A stretch of 64,000 bases of DNA from [Clostridium] aerotolerans DSM 5434 (GCF_000687555.1 NZ_JHWJ01000003.1:310001-374000); one strand, 5' to 3'; shown: positions 36,954 to 46,151, numbered from the stretch's first letter. Numbers and translations are program-made. The notes: generated by a model from the letters alone, not told the origin.

Positions 36954-36964
36954 TTAATTCCTAT
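36954..36964 (-). promoter_or_regulatory. CymR-like operator candidate
   Basis: ATAGGAATTAA on the minus strand, between the -10 and the leader ATG. From memory it resembles the ATAGGAATTAT core of Bacillus sulfur-regulon (CymR/YtlI) sites, with one mismatch in 11. A repressor bound here would block the promoter just downstream of the start site. Confidence 0.35.
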
Positions 36965-36990
36965 TATCTTTATATGTTAATATGTATGTA

Positions 36991-37019
36991 ATTATAGTAT
37001 CATATATTTCTGTTGTCAA
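36991..37019 (-). promoter_or_regulatory. Promoter of the nitrogenase-like operon
   Basis: Consensus sigma-A promoter on the minus strand: TTGACA (37019-37014), 17-base spacer, TATAAT (36996-36991). Such a perfect promoter needs down-regulation downstream, in keeping with the attenuator. Confidence 0.88.
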
Positions 37020-37090
37020 TATTTTTTTTCAATTATTTATGTTATTAAGTCTTGTCCTTTATTTGCAGTATTCAAAGGTGTATTGTCACA

Positions 37091-37131
37091 AAATAATAAC
37101 CGCTGGAATCATATGGAGTGATCCAGCGGTT
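37091..37131 (-). terminator. Terminator of the SulP gene
   Basis: Minus strand AACCGCTGGA / TCCAGCGGTT 10-bp stem with a 14-base loop, then ATTATTTT. It isolates the SulP gene from the nitrogenase-like operon. Confidence 0.8.
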
Positions 37132-37156
37132 AATTTTATAAATAATATTTCATTTT

Positions 37157-38797
37157 TTACAGTCCTGATGCACGCAAAAGCGCATCATCAATACTGCAGA
37201 CAAAATTCTCTCTTCCTATTAAATCTGCAAAACCAGCCTTCTCCATAATGGACATTGGCTGCTGGTTTACGTGGGAAAGAACCAGAACTACATTTTTCTT
37301 TTTTAAATTCTCGTAAAGCTTATGAAGACTTTTTAATGCCGTAGAGTCCATGGCCGGAACACTTCGCATTCTTAAGATCAGCACTCGCTTTCCGTCTTCT
37401 AACACTACCTTTGATATCTTATCAGCCGCTCCAAAGAACATGGGGCCATTGATTTCAAACACGGATACGTGTCTTGGTACAGGCTTTAAATCCGCCTGAT
37501 CACCACCTGCGATCTCCTTTTCATCCTCCAGATACCGCCAGCCGCTTACCTCTGCCACATCTGCCATCCGTTTCATGAACAGCAGGGAGGCAATTACCAG
37601 CCCTACACCAATGGCAGTTACAAGATCAAATGCCACAGTCAGAATAAAGGTAACTAAGAGTACTGACCAGTCACTTTTAGGAGCTGTCTTAAGAATAGAA
37701 AGAAACTCTCTCCATTCACTCATATTATAAGCCACCATAAAAAGTATGGCTGCAATGGCAGGCATGGGAATAAGAGCGGCAAAAGGCATAAGGAAAACGA
37801 GAACCAGTAAAAGAAGTCCTGCATGTACCATACCTGACACCGGAGTCCGGCCTCCATTCTTAATGTTGGCGGCAGTCCGCGCAATGGCTCCGGTCGCCGG
37901 AATTCCTCCAAATAATGCGGAACAGGTGTTACCGACTCCCTGGGCAACAAGCTCCATATTGGAATTATGCCTGCCTCCTGTCATTCCATCAGCCACCACA
38001 CAGGAGAGTAGGGACTCTACGGCTGCTAGAACTGCAATGGTCAGGGCATCAGGCAGAACCTTTCCCATCAATTCAAAGGAAAAAACAGGTGCATGAAATG
38101 CCGGAAGGCTTGGTGATATGGTATAAAGGTCTCCGATGGTATTGACCGGAAGCTCAAAGAACTTTACAAAAAATGCGGTCACTACGACTGCAATGAGGGA
38201 AGCCGGAACCTTTTTCACAAATTTGGGCCAGACCACAAGAATTCCCAGGGCTAAGACTCCAACAAGAAATGTCATGGGATTAAAGGTGTTAAAGCACAAA
38301 ACCACCTGCTTTAGCTTTCCCATGGTCTCCACTGGTGCCTCCATAAAGGTCAGTCCAAGAAAATCTTTGATCTGACCAATTAATATGGTGACTGCGATAC
38401 CAGTGGTAAATCCAGTGGTTATGGTAAAAGGAATAAAGCGGATGAGGCTTCCTAAGCGGAGCACTCCCATAAGAACCAGAATGATACCTGCCATCACGGT
38501 AGCCAGTGCAAGGCCATCCATACCGTTCTTTATCACAATGCCTGCAACAATAGAAGCAAATGCTGCTGTAGGACCTGCGATCTGTACCTTACTGCCTCCT
38601 AAAAAGGAAATGACAAAACCAGCCACAATCGCTGTATAAAGTCCCTGTTCCGGAGTCACTCCAGAAGCAAGGGCAAGAGCTATGGAAAGAGGAAGTGCAA
38701 TAATAGCAACAATAATTCCCGATATAAAGTCCTTAACAAACTGCTCTTTTGTGTAATGCTTCATTGATAAAAAAAACTGGGGTACCATATCTTTCAT
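37157..38797 (-). CDS. SulP family anion transporter with STAS domain
   Basis: 546 residues. The membrane part (about residues 20-405) has 12-14 hydrophobic segments with the SulP signatures GITVEQGLYTAIVAGF-like (ALASGVTPEQGLYTAIVAGF) and QIAGPTAAFASIVAGI. The C-terminus (about 430-546) is a STAS domain (VSVFEINGPMFFGAADKI, ILRMRSVPAMDSTALKSL) that regulates transport. Family substrates include sulfate, bicarbonate and dicarboxylates; sulfate or another oxyanion is likely given the neighbouring operon, but this is inference. Separate transcription unit. Confidence 0.9.
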   Translation of the reverse strand: MKDMVPQFFLSMKHYTKEQFVKDFISGIIVAIIALPLSIALALASGVTPEQGLYTAIVAGFVISFLGGSKVQIAGPTAAFASIVAGIVIKNGMDGLALATVMAGIILVLMGVLRLGSLIRFIPFTITTGFTTGIAVTILIGQIKDFLGLTFMEAPVETMGKLKQVVLCFNTFNPMTFLVGVLALGILVVWPKFVKKVPASLIAVVVTAFFVKFFELPVNTIGDLYTISPSLPAFHAPVFSFELMGKVLPDALTIAVLAAVESLLSCVVADGMTGGRHNSNMELVAQGVGNTCSALFGGIPATGAIARTAANIKNGGRTPVSGMVHAGLLLLVLVFLMPFAALIPMPAIAAILFMVAYNMSEWREFLSILKTAPKSDWSVLLVTFILTVAFDLVTAIGVGLVIASLLFMKRMADVAEVSGWRYLEDEKEIAGGDQADLKPVPRHVSVFEINGPMFFGAADKISKVVLEDGKRVLILRMRSVPAMDSTALKSLHKLYENLKKKNVVLVLSHVNQQPMSIMEKAGFADLIGRENFVCSIDDALLRASGL

Positions 38798-38842
38798 GCT
38801 TTCTTATCCTTTGTATATTTTATATTTTAACAAACATTTTAA

Positions 38843-38871
38843 AATATAGTTCTGTTAAGGGAAGAATGCAA
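38843..38871 (-). promoter_or_regulatory. Promoter of the SulP gene
   Basis: Minus strand TTGCAT (38871-38866), 17-base spacer, TATATT (38848-38843). Confidence 0.6.
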
Positions 38872-38921
38872 GCTATTTTTGAATGTTTCTCAATTAGTAC
38901 AAGAATAATGCGGAAAAACGG

Positions 38922-40661
38922 CTATGTAAGGGACATTGGAAGGGAGATTTCATCGTTGCAATCAAAATATTGGAACCATTCCTCATAGTTAAGCCTTCCT
39001 GATTTCAGCTCCTCTGCCATTAAGAGCAGATTGACGGAATTGACTGCCGCTCCGCAGATTCCTGACCTCATGGAAATAAGTTCAATCCGGTCTTTAAAGC
39101 CTCCGGTGAAGGAACCTGAGATAAATGCAAACCGGAAATGAGCCACAGACTCGTCAAAGACCTTCCACCACTGGTTTGGATTTAAACGAACAGCCCGCTC
39201 CTTATTTTCCTCAATATACCGATAGATCTCATCCGCCTGCTTGATTGGAAGAGAGTATCCTTTTCCATATGCTTTATTATCAATGATCAGCCCATGGGCT
39301 CCGTGGTACACACACACATCAGGCTTTCTGGTATCCCCAAGTCTTGCGCCCATGAACCCAAGTTCGGCTGTAAAAAGCTCCGCTGTCTTCATCTCATAAT
39401 CACGGTCTGAGCTTCCGTCAAAGCCAAGATCCACTAAAATCAAATATCTGTGGTCCACATGAGTCAAATGAGTTCTTAGATAATCTTTAAAAACAGAGAC
39501 TTCTGATTTAACAGGCGAGGCAAATTCTCCATCTTCCGGAAGCTCTAAGCCCACAATCTCCTCCATGATCCGGTAGGTATCTCCTGATTTTTTCACCTGG
39601 AGGCCGATGTTTTCAAAGCTTCTGATATCATCAAGTATGGTTTCTGTTTCTTCTTCAAGCCCTTTGCTCTCTAAATACTCCTTAATCTGTACAGGGGAAC
39701 GGTAGCTGCCTTCCAAGTATTTTATAATATAGGTCCTTCTGTTTCTTAAGTAGTCCCGGTCAGCCACTTTAGTCGCAAGCATGTCCCACATGACCCGCTT
39801 GGGAATCCTGGCAAATCTGGATACTCCTGTTATGTGCTTTATTACCGTTCTTCCTTTTAGTGTAAGCTTATAAGACTGAGGTATCATCGCCGATGAGCTC
39901 TTTTTCCCGGTACCTGTGGTCACTTCCTTTGCAACCTTGCTGATCCAGCCCATCTGTATGAGCCAGCTGCAAATGGTGCGGACGTACTTATCACTGGTAC
40001 CTTCTGTATCCTGTAAAAGCTTTGTCCTCTCCTCTTTTGTTTCTGCTTCCAAAAGTCCTTCTAATATCATGTACTGAGGGATAGAAGTAAAACCAGCTTC
40101 CCCGATAAAGCCAAGTCTTGCACCTATTTCAAATTTCGTCAGATGTTCTTCTTCCCCTAATAAGGACATAACTCTGCAAACTGGAGGATAAGATAAAAAT
40201 GCTGTTTTAAGGACTTCTGCCTCTTCTTCGCTTCCTTCCAAAGCCAATGCATACTGATGACCCAGTTCTGTAATGGAACAAGCATCCTGTGTTCTGCTGT
40301 AGGAAAGAAATCCCACACTGACAGCCCATCTTAAAAAGGAATCTGCAGGCCAGTCGCTTTGGTATTCCTTACGCTGCCCTGGAAGCACGGCCTGTATGAT
40401 GCCGGAACAGGGTGCATTGCTTCTTGTATAACCGACAGGGGTTCCCTTTCCCTTCAGATGGGTATATGGAATACATATTATCTCCTCAGAAAGCTCACGG
40501 ATAAAATCATCCCTTCCATCCTTTTCGGAGATAAGTCTTGGGATTTTATCCGTACAAAGAAGCCGGTTGATTCTGGATCCCGGCACAAATACGGATACCA
40601 CATTCTTTAAATTTCCCAGGGTATAAGCCTCCTGTACCCAGCCAAATGTTCTGTCTGCCAC
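38922..40661 (-). CDS. FokI homologue, type IIS restriction endonuclease
   Basis: 579 residues, the same size as FokI, starting at GTG 40661 (GAGGAA upstream). Similarity runs end to end: RTFGWVQ at the N-terminus, the recognition subdomains (SNAPCSGIIQA, DSFLRWAVSVGF, LTKFEIGARLGF, GTSDKYVRTICSWL, RIPKRVMWDMLAT), then the cleavage domain. Catalytic PD-D-x-K residues are D448 (TRKPD), D461 and K463 (IIDNKAY). Dimer-interface residues equivalent to FokI D483 and R487 are present as D477 and R481. All active-site residues are intact. No DNA methyltransferase gene is adjacent. Recognition sequence cannot be read from here. Confidence 0.93.
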   Translation of the reverse strand: MADRTFGWVQEAYTLGNLKNVVSVFVPGSRINRLLCTDKIPRLISEKDGRDDFIRELSEEIICIPYTHLKGKGTPVGYTRSNAPCSGIIQAVLPGQRKEYQSDWPADSFLRWAVSVGFLSYSRTQDACSITELGHQYALALEGSEEEAEVLKTAFLSYPPVCRVMSLLGEEEHLTKFEIGARLGFIGEAGFTSIPQYMILEGLLEAETKEERTKLLQDTEGTSDKYVRTICSWLIQMGWISKVAKEVTTGTGKKSSSAMIPQSYKLTLKGRTVIKHITGVSRFARIPKRVMWDMLATKVADRDYLRNRRTYIIKYLEGSYRSPVQIKEYLESKGLEEETETILDDIRSFENIGLQVKKSGDTYRIMEEIVGLELPEDGEFASPVKSEVSVFKDYLRTHLTHVDHRYLILVDLGFDGSSDRDYEMKTAELFTAELGFMGARLGDTRKPDVCVYHGAHGLIIDNKAYGKGYSLPIKQADEIYRYIEENKERAVRLNPNQWWKVFDESVAHFRFAFISGSFTGGFKDRIELISMRSGICGAAVNSVNLLLMAEELKSGRLNYEEWFQYFDCNDEISLPMSLT

Positions 40662-40728
40662 TGTTATTTCCTCTTCGTTTTTTCTTAAAGTATAGCATAG
40701 CCCAATGTGATGCGCAAAGCGTTTTGGT

Positions 40729-40758
40729 TTGTTTCAGGGAGTGATTCTGTGATATAAT
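40729..40758 (+). promoter_or_regulatory. Promoter of the acyltransferase gene
   Basis: TTGTTT (40729-40734), 18-base spacer, TATAAT (40753-40758). Confidence 0.6.
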
Positions 40759-40800
40759 GCAGATTGCCCAAAGAAAACAGCAGGAAAGGAACAAAAGAAC

Positions 40801-41919
40801 ATGGGAAAGTTACAGCTTATGATATTGTTTTTTCTTATTACATCCCTTTTTCTCCACGTGAAAAATTTCAAAAAGGACAGAAGCTATATTAAAAGTTTAT
40901 TTGCCGGAAAAGAAGGAAGTGAAAAAAGAATCCGATATCTTGATTACATACGGTTACTTGCTACGCTCCTTGTGATACTGGTTCATTGTGTGGATTCTTC
41001 CACCGCAGAGATGGAAAGGGAAGGAAGCGGCTATTTGGCTATACAGGCGGTCATTTCAATTCTCCTTGTATGCAATACCCTGTTTATCATGAATAGCGGC
41101 GCCTTGATTTTAAACAGAACAGAGGGCTCCTTATTGCAATTTTATTACAAGCGTTTTACCCAGGTGGCTATCCCTTTTGTCTGCTACTATTTCATCTACA
41201 TACTGTTATCTACCCGGTATTTTAACTCCGGATTATTTAGTGGCCTTATAATGGCTTTAAAGGATATGGCTGCTGGCCCCATAGACTGGGCGCCTCACCT
41301 TTGGGTCATATATGTGATTTTATCCCTGTATCTCCTGGCACCGTTTTTTTCTATTCTATTAAAGAACTTATCCGACGGCTTGCTTCATGGGCTTGCTGCA
41401 ATCATTCTTCTCATGGGCTGTGTGTCCCTTTATCTGCCTGTCTTTGGCCTGCCTATTGACTTATCTCTAATGATAAGCCCCTGGCTGGGGGTGTTTTTAC
41501 TGGGATATTATTTTGCACACCCGGCTTCCTTGCCGAAAAGGCATCAATTCTATGTGCTTTCAGCAGTCTCACTGGCAGGTACGGTTCTGGTGACTTTCAT
41601 TCGCTCGGACTATGAAGCCATCCTACAGGCAGATGGGGCTCCCATGATGACACTATTAGGCGGCTCCATCTTTCTGCTGCTCCGTTCCCTGGAAAACAAA
41701 CTTCCGTCTCCAGGGCGGATTATGAAATTCTTAATTCGATACAGCTATTCCATATTGATGGTACACTGGGCAGTGCTCTATGTGGTCCGGGATCATATTG
41801 GCATTACGGATAATATTCCTCTTGCCTTTCTCCTGGTCCTCTCTCTGTCTGCTGTTTCTGCCTTTGTTTATGACCAGACCGTTGTCTTTCTCGTTCAAAG
41901 ACTTTTTAAAAGGACTTAA
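40801..41919 (+). CDS. Acyltransferase 3 family membrane protein
   Basis: 372 residues, ten or so transmembrane helices after a short cytosolic Lys-rich segment. RIRYLDYIRLLATLLVILVHCVD carries the conserved His of acyltransferase_3/OafA-type enzymes, which O-acetylate envelope sugars. IRYSYSILMVHWAVLYVV near the C-terminus is the usual last motif. Divergent from the FokI homologue; ends overlapping the DUF4317 gene by 4 bases, tail to tail. Confidence 0.87.
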   Translation: MGKLQLMILFFLITSLFLHVKNFKKDRSYIKSLFAGKEGSEKRIRYLDYIRLLATLLVILVHCVDSSTAEMEREGSGYLAIQAVISILLVCNTLFIMNSGALILNRTEGSLLQFYYKRFTQVAIPFVCYYFIYILLSTRYFNSGLFSGLIMALKDMAAGPIDWAPHLWVIYVILSLYLLAPFFSILLKNLSDGLLHGLAAIILLMGCVSLYLPVFGLPIDLSLMISPWLGVFLLGYYFAHPASLPKRHQFYVLSAVSLAGTVLVTFIRSDYEAILQADGAPMMTLLGGSIFLLLRSLENKLPSPGRIMKFLIRYSYSILMVHWAVLYVVRDHIGITDNIPLAFLLVLSLSAVSAFVYDQTVVFLVQRLFKRT

Positions 41920-43079
41920 TCCACATCCTCCTCTAAGGCTTGTGTCTGGGCTGCTATCGGCCTAACAGTGATTCCATTGATTTCCACATGCTCACTGATG
42001 CCAATTACAATACAGGGACGGCCATCGATCATGCGGTTTTCCACCAAATGAGTCTTGTCGGGAGCAACCTTAATGCTCACATCCGTTGTCTTAATCTCAA
42101 AGCTTTTGGTGTTGACCACGTTGGAAGCAATAAAACCAGGATTCTTTTTTTCTTCGTCGGCTTCAAACCTCTGGTCGAATTCCAAAAGCTTTTCTTCGCT
42201 GGCTCCATTGGTCTCCAAAAGCCGTTTCATCTGATACTTGTCCAAAGTAAAGGGAACTGGTTCGTCCTTTGTCTCCTCTAACATCTCATTCAGACTTTCA
42301 TGAATGTTCTTTACGGTCTCAAAATCACAATTTTCTCCCAGAGTCTCCTCTACGATTGCCTGAAATGTCTCCTTCTGGCTCTTGGCTGACATTGGTATGA
42401 AGCAGCCCAAAAGCTCGTCAATGAGCCGTTCCGGCATCTGCTCCGGGTTTTTGGAATAATAAAGCAGTCCATGAATGTCCGTATTCCGGTCTGTAAATGC
42501 CGGGAAGATAAAGCCTGTATCCGGTGCCTCCACAATCCAGTCCCTGCTTCTGTTCTCAATTACATTGGTTTCTGAATTATAGCAAAGACCTGCTTTTGAA
42601 AGCTTCACCGGACATACGGCGCACTGTATGAACTCATAGACAAAGTCAGAAGCATCATACATCTCCAGGCCATCAGAGGATTTTGCCGGAATATCATAAG
42701 CACAGTGAATCAAGATTATGTAGTAATTTTCGCCGTAATCATAGCTTGCAATGAGCTTATCATAAAATTCCTCAATCAGTGCGTCATCCTTTAGCTGGCT
42801 GTCCCTCAGCTTTAACAGAAAGTTCTGAGTTCCTCCCTCCTCTTCTGTTGACAGAGGAAACTCCATATTTACCAGATTCTTTCCTATAGACCCAGACAGA
42901 CCGCTCCTAAAAATAGTAAAATACTTAAAAGCCTCCTCCTCTGGAAGGGATAGGAACGCTTCTTTAAGCTCAGTCCTTTTATTTTTTTCTGCATCCACAT
43001 AGCAGCCGCAGATTCTGCTGATGGCACAATTGGCTGGGGTATAAAGCTTTTTTATTTCATTGGTCTCTTTTTTATTCAT
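41916..43079 (-). CDS. DUF4317 family protein
   Basis: 387 residues, no signal peptide or membrane segment. Matches the clostridial DUF4317 family: NEIKKLYTPANCAISRICGCYVDAEKNK at the start, YYIILIHCAYDIP in the middle and ITDVSIKV.../RMIDGRPCIVIGISEHVEINGI at the end. Function unknown, typically a single gene in Lachnospiraceae and Ruminococcaceae. Confidence 0.85.
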   Translation of the reverse strand: MNKKETNEIKKLYTPANCAISRICGCYVDAEKNKRTELKEAFLSLPEEEAFKYFTIFRSGLSGSIGKNLVNMEFPLSTEEEGGTQNFLLKLRDSQLKDDALIEEFYDKLIASYDYGENYYIILIHCAYDIPAKSSDGLEMYDASDFVYEFIQCAVCPVKLSKAGLCYNSETNVIENRSRDWIVEAPDTGFIFPAFTDRNTDIHGLLYYSKNPEQMPERLIDELLGCFIPMSAKSQKETFQAIVEETLGENCDFETVKNIHESLNEMLEETKDEPVPFTLDKYQMKRLLETNGASEEKLLEFDQRFEADEEKKNPGFIASNVVNTKSFEIKTTDVSIKVAPDKTHLVENRMIDGRPCIVIGISEHVEINGITVRPIAAQTQALEEDVD

Positions 43080-43142
43080 GTCCTTGTTTCTCCTATCTGT
43101 GGCCTTAAGCCATTTGCCTTAACCCCATGGGCCAGGTCCCTT

Positions 43143-43179
43143 AAAAAAAGCTCACGGACCATATGGCCTGTGAGCTTTT
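43143..43179 (-). terminator. Terminator after desulfoferrodoxin gene
   Basis: Minus strand AGCTCACAGGCC / GGTCCGTGAGCT with an ATAT loop (one mismatch), then TTTTTTT. Confidence 0.85.
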
Positions 43180-43191
43180 CACTCTTTTTGT

Positions 43192-43566
43192 TTATGCTTC
43201 TGCCTTCCATAAGCCATGGAGGTTACAGTACTCGTAGGCCGCAATGACTTCATCGCCTTCTGTAAGCATGAATTCGGCAACTGGTTTTTCTCCTGGACTC
43301 AACAGTTTTCTCTGATTTCCCTGTTTTGTCTCCAGGGCAATCCAGCCGATAAAGTGTTCCGGAAGCATAGGGTGTTCTACAGATCCTACTGTAACAGTTA
43401 CGTGTTCCCCGTTGACCTCAATGACAGGGACATGTTTCTCAGTAGCTGCATCCGTGGTGTTGGCAACCAGCTCCTTCATCTCATCGTTACAGCAGGTAAT
43501 GGTACCGCCCTTTTCCTCAACGACCGCAACAATATTTCCGCAATGATTACACTTTAAAAACTTCAT
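43192..43566 (-). CDS. dfx: Desulfoferrodoxin (superoxide reductase)
   Basis: 124 residues. The N-terminal desulforedoxin centre has C6, C9, C25 and C26 (CNHC...TCC). The superoxide reductase centre has H46 (EKHVP), H66/H72 (VEHPMLPEHFIGW) and the axial C115 with H118 (CNLHGLW), giving the Fe(His)4Cys site. It reduces superoxide to peroxide without releasing oxygen, a standard defence of anaerobes. Monocistronic with its own strong terminator; RBS GGGAGG. Confidence 0.95.
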   Translation of the reverse strand: MKFLKCNHCGNIVAVVEEKGGTITCCNDEMKELVANTTDAATEKHVPVIEVNGEHVTVTVGSVEHPMLPEHFIGWIALETKQGNQRKLLSPGEKPVAEFMLTEGDEVIAAYEYCNLHGLWKAEA

Positions 43567-43692
43567 GTGAATAACCTCCCTTATGTATGTTTTCTAAAAG
43601 AAATTACAAAGAAAAGTATACCACATTCAGGTTGGTTTTACAAGATATTCCACCGGGAAAAACATTGCAATTTAAGCTTTTTTCATTTCTAT

Positions 43693-46122
43693 TTATACAT
43701 ACTGAGTCTTATTCTCACAGGCTTCAAACTTAAGAATTTCATTGCCGCACCTGAGTGTTCCAGTGCCTTTATCATAGGACGGCTTCTTTGTGATACAGTC
43801 ATTTAAAAACGCTTCCAGACTGCCATAGTTCTCCTGGCTTTCACAAATACAGATATAGGCTGCATCCCTGCTGGCTGCCCTGTATTCACAGTCCGTAAGC
43901 TCATCCTGGTATGGCTTTAATTCATGGCTGCACCAGATACCAATGTATCCGGTTCCGGCTTCTCCAGCCAGCCAGCCTTCCTTCATCACCTGTTTTAAGA
44001 ACCGGCTCTGAGGCCAGTAAAGATGAGTAAAAGGAATGGGGTGGCTTTCTGGTATACGGTAAATGGAATACAGTACATTCTTCACCTGACGGATTGCGGG
44101 CATGATTCCATTGCCAAACCAATACCCCGGCCTTACGGAGCTTGCCTCGCAGCTTCCACCAGGATGATTTACGAATATGACAGCGGCTGGATCAAGGGCA
44201 GCATACCACATATGCTGCTGGTAGCCAAAGACTCCAGGCTGAAACTCCGTGGTTCCATGGAAGCATTCATTTAAGGATTTTACATAGGCAAAGCTTCCTG
44301 CATCTACGCCATCCCTTCCATAAATATTTTCCCATTTTCTTTTCATTCCTTCCCTTGGGGACTGGACTGAAGTCATCATGTAATGGTCATTTTTCTCGAT
44401 GCATATGCTGGCATTGCTTTCATCATAGGAGAGAGAAAGAGGTTTCTTCATGAGAGCCTTAAGCTCTTCTTTGATCTTGTACTTGCTTGTGGCAAGAAAG
44501 ATGATCCATTCGCTGAACCAGTCAGGCGCTTCGGGGTCAATTAAATTCACCAGGCTTTGGATATCCTGGGCATAAGGGTAAAGTGCTTCTCTGTATACAC
44601 GTCCCATGGGTGCGATGGAAACCCCTTGAAAGGTCTGGAGAGACAGGTCATGAAGGAGACGGTCTGTTGTTTTTACTGCCATCTGTGAAAGCTCTTCATC
44701 CCCAAAATCCACCACATTTAGAAGTGCAGCAAAGGTGATAGGCGTATATCCGCCGCTGTGGAATTCATCAAACCCTTCTGAAAGGGTTTCTTTTAGCCAG
44801 TCATGGATTCTGGTTCTTGCCTTTTCTTTCATTTCCCTTCCTGTCTTACCGGAGCGGGGAAATACATCCTCCGGATAGCATTCTCCTGCAATATAAGCGC
44901 TGACAAAGAACATGAGGGAATGATTTTCACTCCAGAAGCACATTCCGTCATTGCCTGTCTCATCCATCCAATAGCGGTAATTTAACATCACCTCTTTGCA
45001 GCGGGCAGCCAGAGCCTCATCCATTGGGTAAAGCTTCATGAAACGAACCATAGCACAGGAGAGAAAATCAGAACAATCTCTTCTGCTTGCAATCTGATCT
45101 AATGACTTATAAATCTCCTTTTCATCAATTTCATGAATTGCCCCTGTATAGCGGCGGGCAAGGACCGGATACATGGAAAAGTTATCCCCATCTCCTCTTG
45201 GAATCTGTAGAACGGAAGCGATTCTCTCATAAACTCTCTCTTTATTTCTCTCCGGGTTCGTTTCACCGCTCCACACCGGTCCCAAAAGCTCCTGGCGCTC
45301 AAAGCGCCTTGTAAGAGTCTGTCCGCAGGTACTTACTTCCACAGAGAAATAGGGGTTATGGGCGTCCAGAATCTCTTCTCCCTGTCCCGATATATCCTTT
45401 TTTACATATCTGCTGCCATAAAGAGAAAAGTCCACCGGTCTTTTATCATAAACAATGGTGGTGCTCTCTGGTGCCTTATTAGGAAACGCTAAGACTCCTT
45501 TCGTTACACGGATTCCTGACAGCCATTGGCCGGCATCGACCGCTTCCTCTGCTGCGTCCATGCCAGGAAGCTTTACTTTAATATGACTCCGCTCTTCTCC
45601 AGGAATCTGAATGGCAAATAAGGTTCTGGTATCCCTGACCCCAAGATTTTGGAGCCTCACAAACACCAGGTTATCCCCCTTCTTTAAACGAAACTTCAAA
45701 ACCGCTCTGTTGATCGGCTTATAAACCGGAGTCTCAATTCCCCCGCTGTGCTCTCCATTTACCCATACATCAACGGCTCCATAGCTCCACAGCCATGCCT
45801 CTGCCTCAAGCTCCTCTTCCACATGGAGTATGACTGCTCCGTGAAGCTCGATCTTTTTAAGCAGGGGGTAAAATAATGATTTATCTACAAACCAGTTTCC
45901 GTAGGTATAATAGTATTCCCAGGGCATGGAAAGGGAGCTTTGCACTCCTAACCGGATTTCTCCTTCCGGCATGATGGGGCTGTGATCCACAGCCTCTTTG
46001 CGCATGATCTTTTCACAGGCCAGCTGGTCCTTTCCGGTAACCGGACTGGAATAAGGAGTTTCCTTTCTTCCGCTTACCAGATAATTGGTGATATAGCCGT
46101 ATTCATTTAATGTTAATTCCAT
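43693..46122 (-). CDS. Large putative glycan-active enzyme, family not recognised
   Basis: 809 residues without signal peptide, so cytoplasmic. About residues 60-180 look like a beta-sandwich with FVDKSLFYPLL and DVWVNGEHSGG, as in the jelly-roll domains of beta-galactosidase-type enzymes. Residues ~300-560 are helix-rich, like an (alpha/alpha)n toroid, with FWSENHSLMFFVSAYIAGE, FDEFHSGGYTPITFAALLN and aromatic clusters. Residues ~580-800 look beta-rich (GYQQHMWYAALDPAAVIFVNHPGG). This order recalls alpha/alpha-toroid hydrolases and lyases. It ends a sugar ABC operon controlled by a YesN-like regulator, suggesting it cleaves the imported oligosaccharide. Confidence 0.6.
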   Translation of the reverse strand: MELTLNEYGYITNYLVSGRKETPYSSPVTGKDQLACEKIMRKEAVDHSPIMPEGEIRLGVQSSLSMPWEYYYTYGNWFVDKSLFYPLLKKIELHGAVILHVEEELEAEAWLWSYGAVDVWVNGEHSGGIETPVYKPINRAVLKFRLKKGDNLVFVRLQNLGVRDTRTLFAIQIPGEERSHIKVKLPGMDAAEEAVDAGQWLSGIRVTKGVLAFPNKAPESTTIVYDKRPVDFSLYGSRYVKKDISGQGEEILDAHNPYFSVEVSTCGQTLTRRFERQELLGPVWSGETNPERNKERVYERIASVLQIPRGDGDNFSMYPVLARRYTGAIHEIDEKEIYKSLDQIASRRDCSDFLSCAMVRFMKLYPMDEALAARCKEVMLNYRYWMDETGNDGMCFWSENHSLMFFVSAYIAGECYPEDVFPRSGKTGREMKEKARTRIHDWLKETLSEGFDEFHSGGYTPITFAALLNVVDFGDEELSQMAVKTTDRLLHDLSLQTFQGVSIAPMGRVYREALYPYAQDIQSLVNLIDPEAPDWFSEWIIFLATSKYKIKEELKALMKKPLSLSYDESNASICIEKNDHYMMTSVQSPREGMKRKWENIYGRDGVDAGSFAYVKSLNECFHGTTEFQPGVFGYQQHMWYAALDPAAVIFVNHPGGSCEASSVRPGYWFGNGIMPAIRQVKNVLYSIYRIPESHPIPFTHLYWPQSRFLKQVMKEGWLAGEAGTGYIGIWCSHELKPYQDELTDCEYRAASRDAAYICICESQENYGSLEAFLNDCITKKPSYDKGTGTLRCGNEILKFEACENKTQYV

Positions 46123-46151
46123 CTATAGAGTCCCTCTCTTCCTTCTATTCA

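Noticed and set aside
40801-43079. Search for a methyltransferase partner of the FokI homologue
   Set aside because: The flanking products are an acyltransferase_3 membrane protein and a DUF4317 protein. No DPPY/NPPY plus FxGxG motifs of a DNA adenine methyltransferase were seen in either.
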